From Flavobacteriaceae bacterium UBA5079 (GTDB lineage: Bacteria > Bacteroidota > Bacteroidia > Flavobacteriales > Flavobacteriaceae), in NCBI GenBank assembly GCA_002414705.1, contig DIAL01000076.1, positions 53,574 to 60,528 on the forward strand: a stretch of 6,955 bases of DNA. The letters run 5' to 3'. The notes under the pieces were generated by a model that saw only the letters and a program-made list of their open reading frames with translations, did no database searches and was not told where the DNA came from. The position numbers were made by a program, and so were the translations under genes. Within the stretch, counting starts at the first letter, position 1. Every line of letters starts with the position of its first letter. This document shows positions 5,582 to 6,955 of this stretch, piece by piece.

Positions 5582-6955
5582 TATTACATCATTGAAAACG
5601 TATATAGGGCTATTATTTACTTTTTTATTTTTAGTAAGCAATTCAAACATACAAGCGCAGGAATTACAAGCCGCTCCAGCTGGTAAAAAATACACACTTG
5701 GTGATGTAACAGTATCAGGTGATACCCATTTTAGCGCGCAAACTATTATTACCTATTCAGGCTTAAGAAAAGGTGAAGAAATTGTTATTCCTGGTGAAAA
5801 AATTAGTGAAGCTGTTCGTAAGCTTTGGAAATCAAATTTGTTTGGGGACATTAATATATACCTTCTTAAAACTGAAGGAGCTGTTGCGTATCTTGAAATT
5901 CGCCTTTTTGATCTTCCTGAATTGAGTGAGCTTAAAATAAACGGTATTAAAAAATCTAAAAAAGACGAGCTAATTACTGAAAACAACCTACAAAATGGTG
6001 TAAAGGTTACTGAAAATCTATTAACGACCACTAAAAACTATTTAACAAACAAATACCAAAAAGACGGTTTTTACAACACCAAAGTACATATAAATACTAT
6101 TGAAATTCCAGATTCTACAGGACGCCCTGCAGTGAATATGGTTTTAAATATTGACAAAGGTAAAAAAGTAAAAGTTAGTGAAATTAATTTTGAAGGAAAC
6201 TCTGTTATTCCTGATTCAAAATTAAAAAAGGCTATGAAAAACACAAAGCAGAAAAACTTTATACGCCTTTTTAAACGCTCTAAGTATATTGAAGCTGACT
6301 ATAAAGAAGATTTAGAAAGCGTAATTGATAAACTGAAAGAAAATGGTTTTCGTGATGCACGCATCATTTCAGATTCTATCTCCACAATAGACAGTAAAAA
6401 TATTGCATTAAATATTAAAGTCGAAGAAGGTGAACAATACCGTTTTGGAGATATTACCTTTATTGGAAATACTGTTTATTCAGACCAACAATTAAGAGGT
6501 ATTCTCCGCATTAATAAAGGTGATATCTATAATGGCGTACTTTTAGAAAAGCGCATTGCTGACGACACCAAACCCGACGCTTTAGACCTAACAAATCAAT
6601 ACCAAAACAATGGGTATTTATTTTCAACTATTAACCCAGTAGAAGTTAATACTGAAGGAAATGTTATAGACATGGAAATTCGAATTTCAGAAGGCAAACC
6701 TGTATATTTTAATAGTGTTTCTGTTGTAGGTAATGATGTTACAAATGATCGTGTTATTTATCGTGAATTACATACCAGACCTGGCCAATTATATAGTAAG
6801 GCTAATGTGGTTCGTACCATACGGGAATTAAGCCAATTAGGTTATTTTGACCCTGAACAAATTGCAACTAATTTTAACAATCCAAATCCAAATGAAGGCA
6901 CCATAGATTTAGAATATGGTGTGGTAGAAACTGGATCTAGTCAAGTAGAATTACA
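5565..6955 (+). CDS. bamA: Outer-membrane assembly factor BamA, N-terminal POTRA part (runs off the window end)
   Basis: Core of the BAM complex, which folds beta-barrels into the outer membrane. About 463 codons are visible. A signal peptide with core YIGLLFTFLFLV ends near QAQ (30-32). A chain of five POTRA modules follows at roughly residues 43-116, 117-201, 202-290, 291-378 and 379 to the end. Each has the typical strand start and glycine, as in GDVTVSGDTHFS, SEINFEGNSVIP, GDITFIGNTVYS and NSVSVVGNDVTN. LRINKGDIY and LHTRPGQLYS are classic POTRA turns, and KLWKSNLFGDI and LSQLGYFDPEQI typical helix ends. The 16-strand barrel lies beyond the window. GTG at 5565 is chosen because it gives a normal 32-residue leader. 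TTG at 5592 (leader MKTYIGLL) is a serious alternative, and ATG at 5514 would give an overlong charged start. It is the third gene of the operon. Confidence 0.92.
   Translation, partial: MNNSINITSLKTYIGLLFTFLFLVSNSNIQAQELQAAPAGKKYTLGDVTVSGDTHFSAQTIITYSGLRKGEEIVIPGEKISEAVRKLWKSNLFGDINIYLLKTEGAVAYLEIRLFDLPELSELKINGIKKSKKDELITENNLQNGVKVTENLLTTTKNYLTNKYQKDGFYNTKVHINTIEIPDSTGRPAVNMVLNIDKGKKVKVSEINFEGNSVIPDSKLKKAMKNTKQKNFIRLFKRSKYIEADYKEDLESVIDKLKENGFRDARIISDSISTIDSKNIALNIKVEEGEQYRFGDITFIGNTVYSDQQLRGILRINKGDIYNGVLLEKRIADDTKPDALDLTNQYQNNGYLFSTINPVEVNTEGNVIDMEIRISEGKPVYFNSVSVVGNDVTNDRVIYRELHTRPGQLYSKANVVRTIRELSQLGYFDPEQIATNFNNPNPNEGTIDLEYGVVETGSSQVEL

Noticed and set aside
5753..6031. Minus-strand frame of 92 codons within bamA
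   Set aside because: Antisense to well-formed POTRA domains; shadow of the real gene.
1..6955. CRISPR array, insertion sequence, tRNA, rRNA or a novel defence system
   Set aside because: No regularly spaced repeats, terminal inverted repeats with a transposase, or structured RNA gene were seen on reading both strands, and every long frame is accounted for by a conserved housekeeping gene.

Overview
This is an AT-rich, gene-dense chromosomal segment from a member of the Bacteroidota, most likely a marine-type Flavobacteriaceae. Four lines of evidence support this. The spacing is short. Promoter-like elements match the Bacteroidota form (-7 TAnnTTTG, -33 TTG) rather than the sigma70 form. There are no obvious Shine-Dalgarno sequences, and three genes start with GTG. 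The gene content includes a DUF6089-type envelope protein beside uppS and bamA. The genus cannot be fixed from the sequence alone.

Left half (1-2411), all on the minus strand. Read in transcription order, it holds pdxJ (pyridoxine 5'-phosphate synthase), a YbfF-like alpha/beta hydrolase, a four-helix membrane protein of the 'phage holin family' (PF04020-type), and the N-terminal part of trigger factor (tig), which leaves the window at position 1. The first three are closely spaced and look like one transcription unit starting at about 2430. A hairpin plus T-tract between the holin-family gene and tig probably ends that unit. The same hairpin carries a good Bacteroidota-type promoter for tig.

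A divergent intergenic region (2412-2500) separates the two halves. It has a -7-like element for pdxJ, a 15-base palindrome and a weaker forward element.

Right half (2501-6955), all on the plus strand. It begins with a gene for two CBS domains plus an ACT-like tail, followed 4 bases later by nadK (NAD kinase). After a roughly 100-base gap with a recognisable promoter come a DUF6089-type outer-membrane or envelope protein, uppS (undecaprenyl diphosphate synthase, GTG start, 4-base gap) and bamA (outer-membrane assembly factor, GTG start overlapping uppS). BamA is cut off at the window end after its POTRA domains. The last three form a probable envelope-biogenesis operon: UppS makes the lipid carrier for peptidoglycan and surface glycans, BamA inserts outer-membrane beta-barrels, and the DUF6089 protein looks like a small barrel or a partner of that machinery.

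I see no mobile element, CRISPR array, tRNA, rRNA or defence system, and nothing that looks horizontally acquired. The window is conserved housekeeping sequence. The observations worth following up are the CBS/ACT-nadK pairing, the uncharacterised DUF6089 protein in the uppS-bamA operon, and the overlapping terminator and promoter in front of tig.
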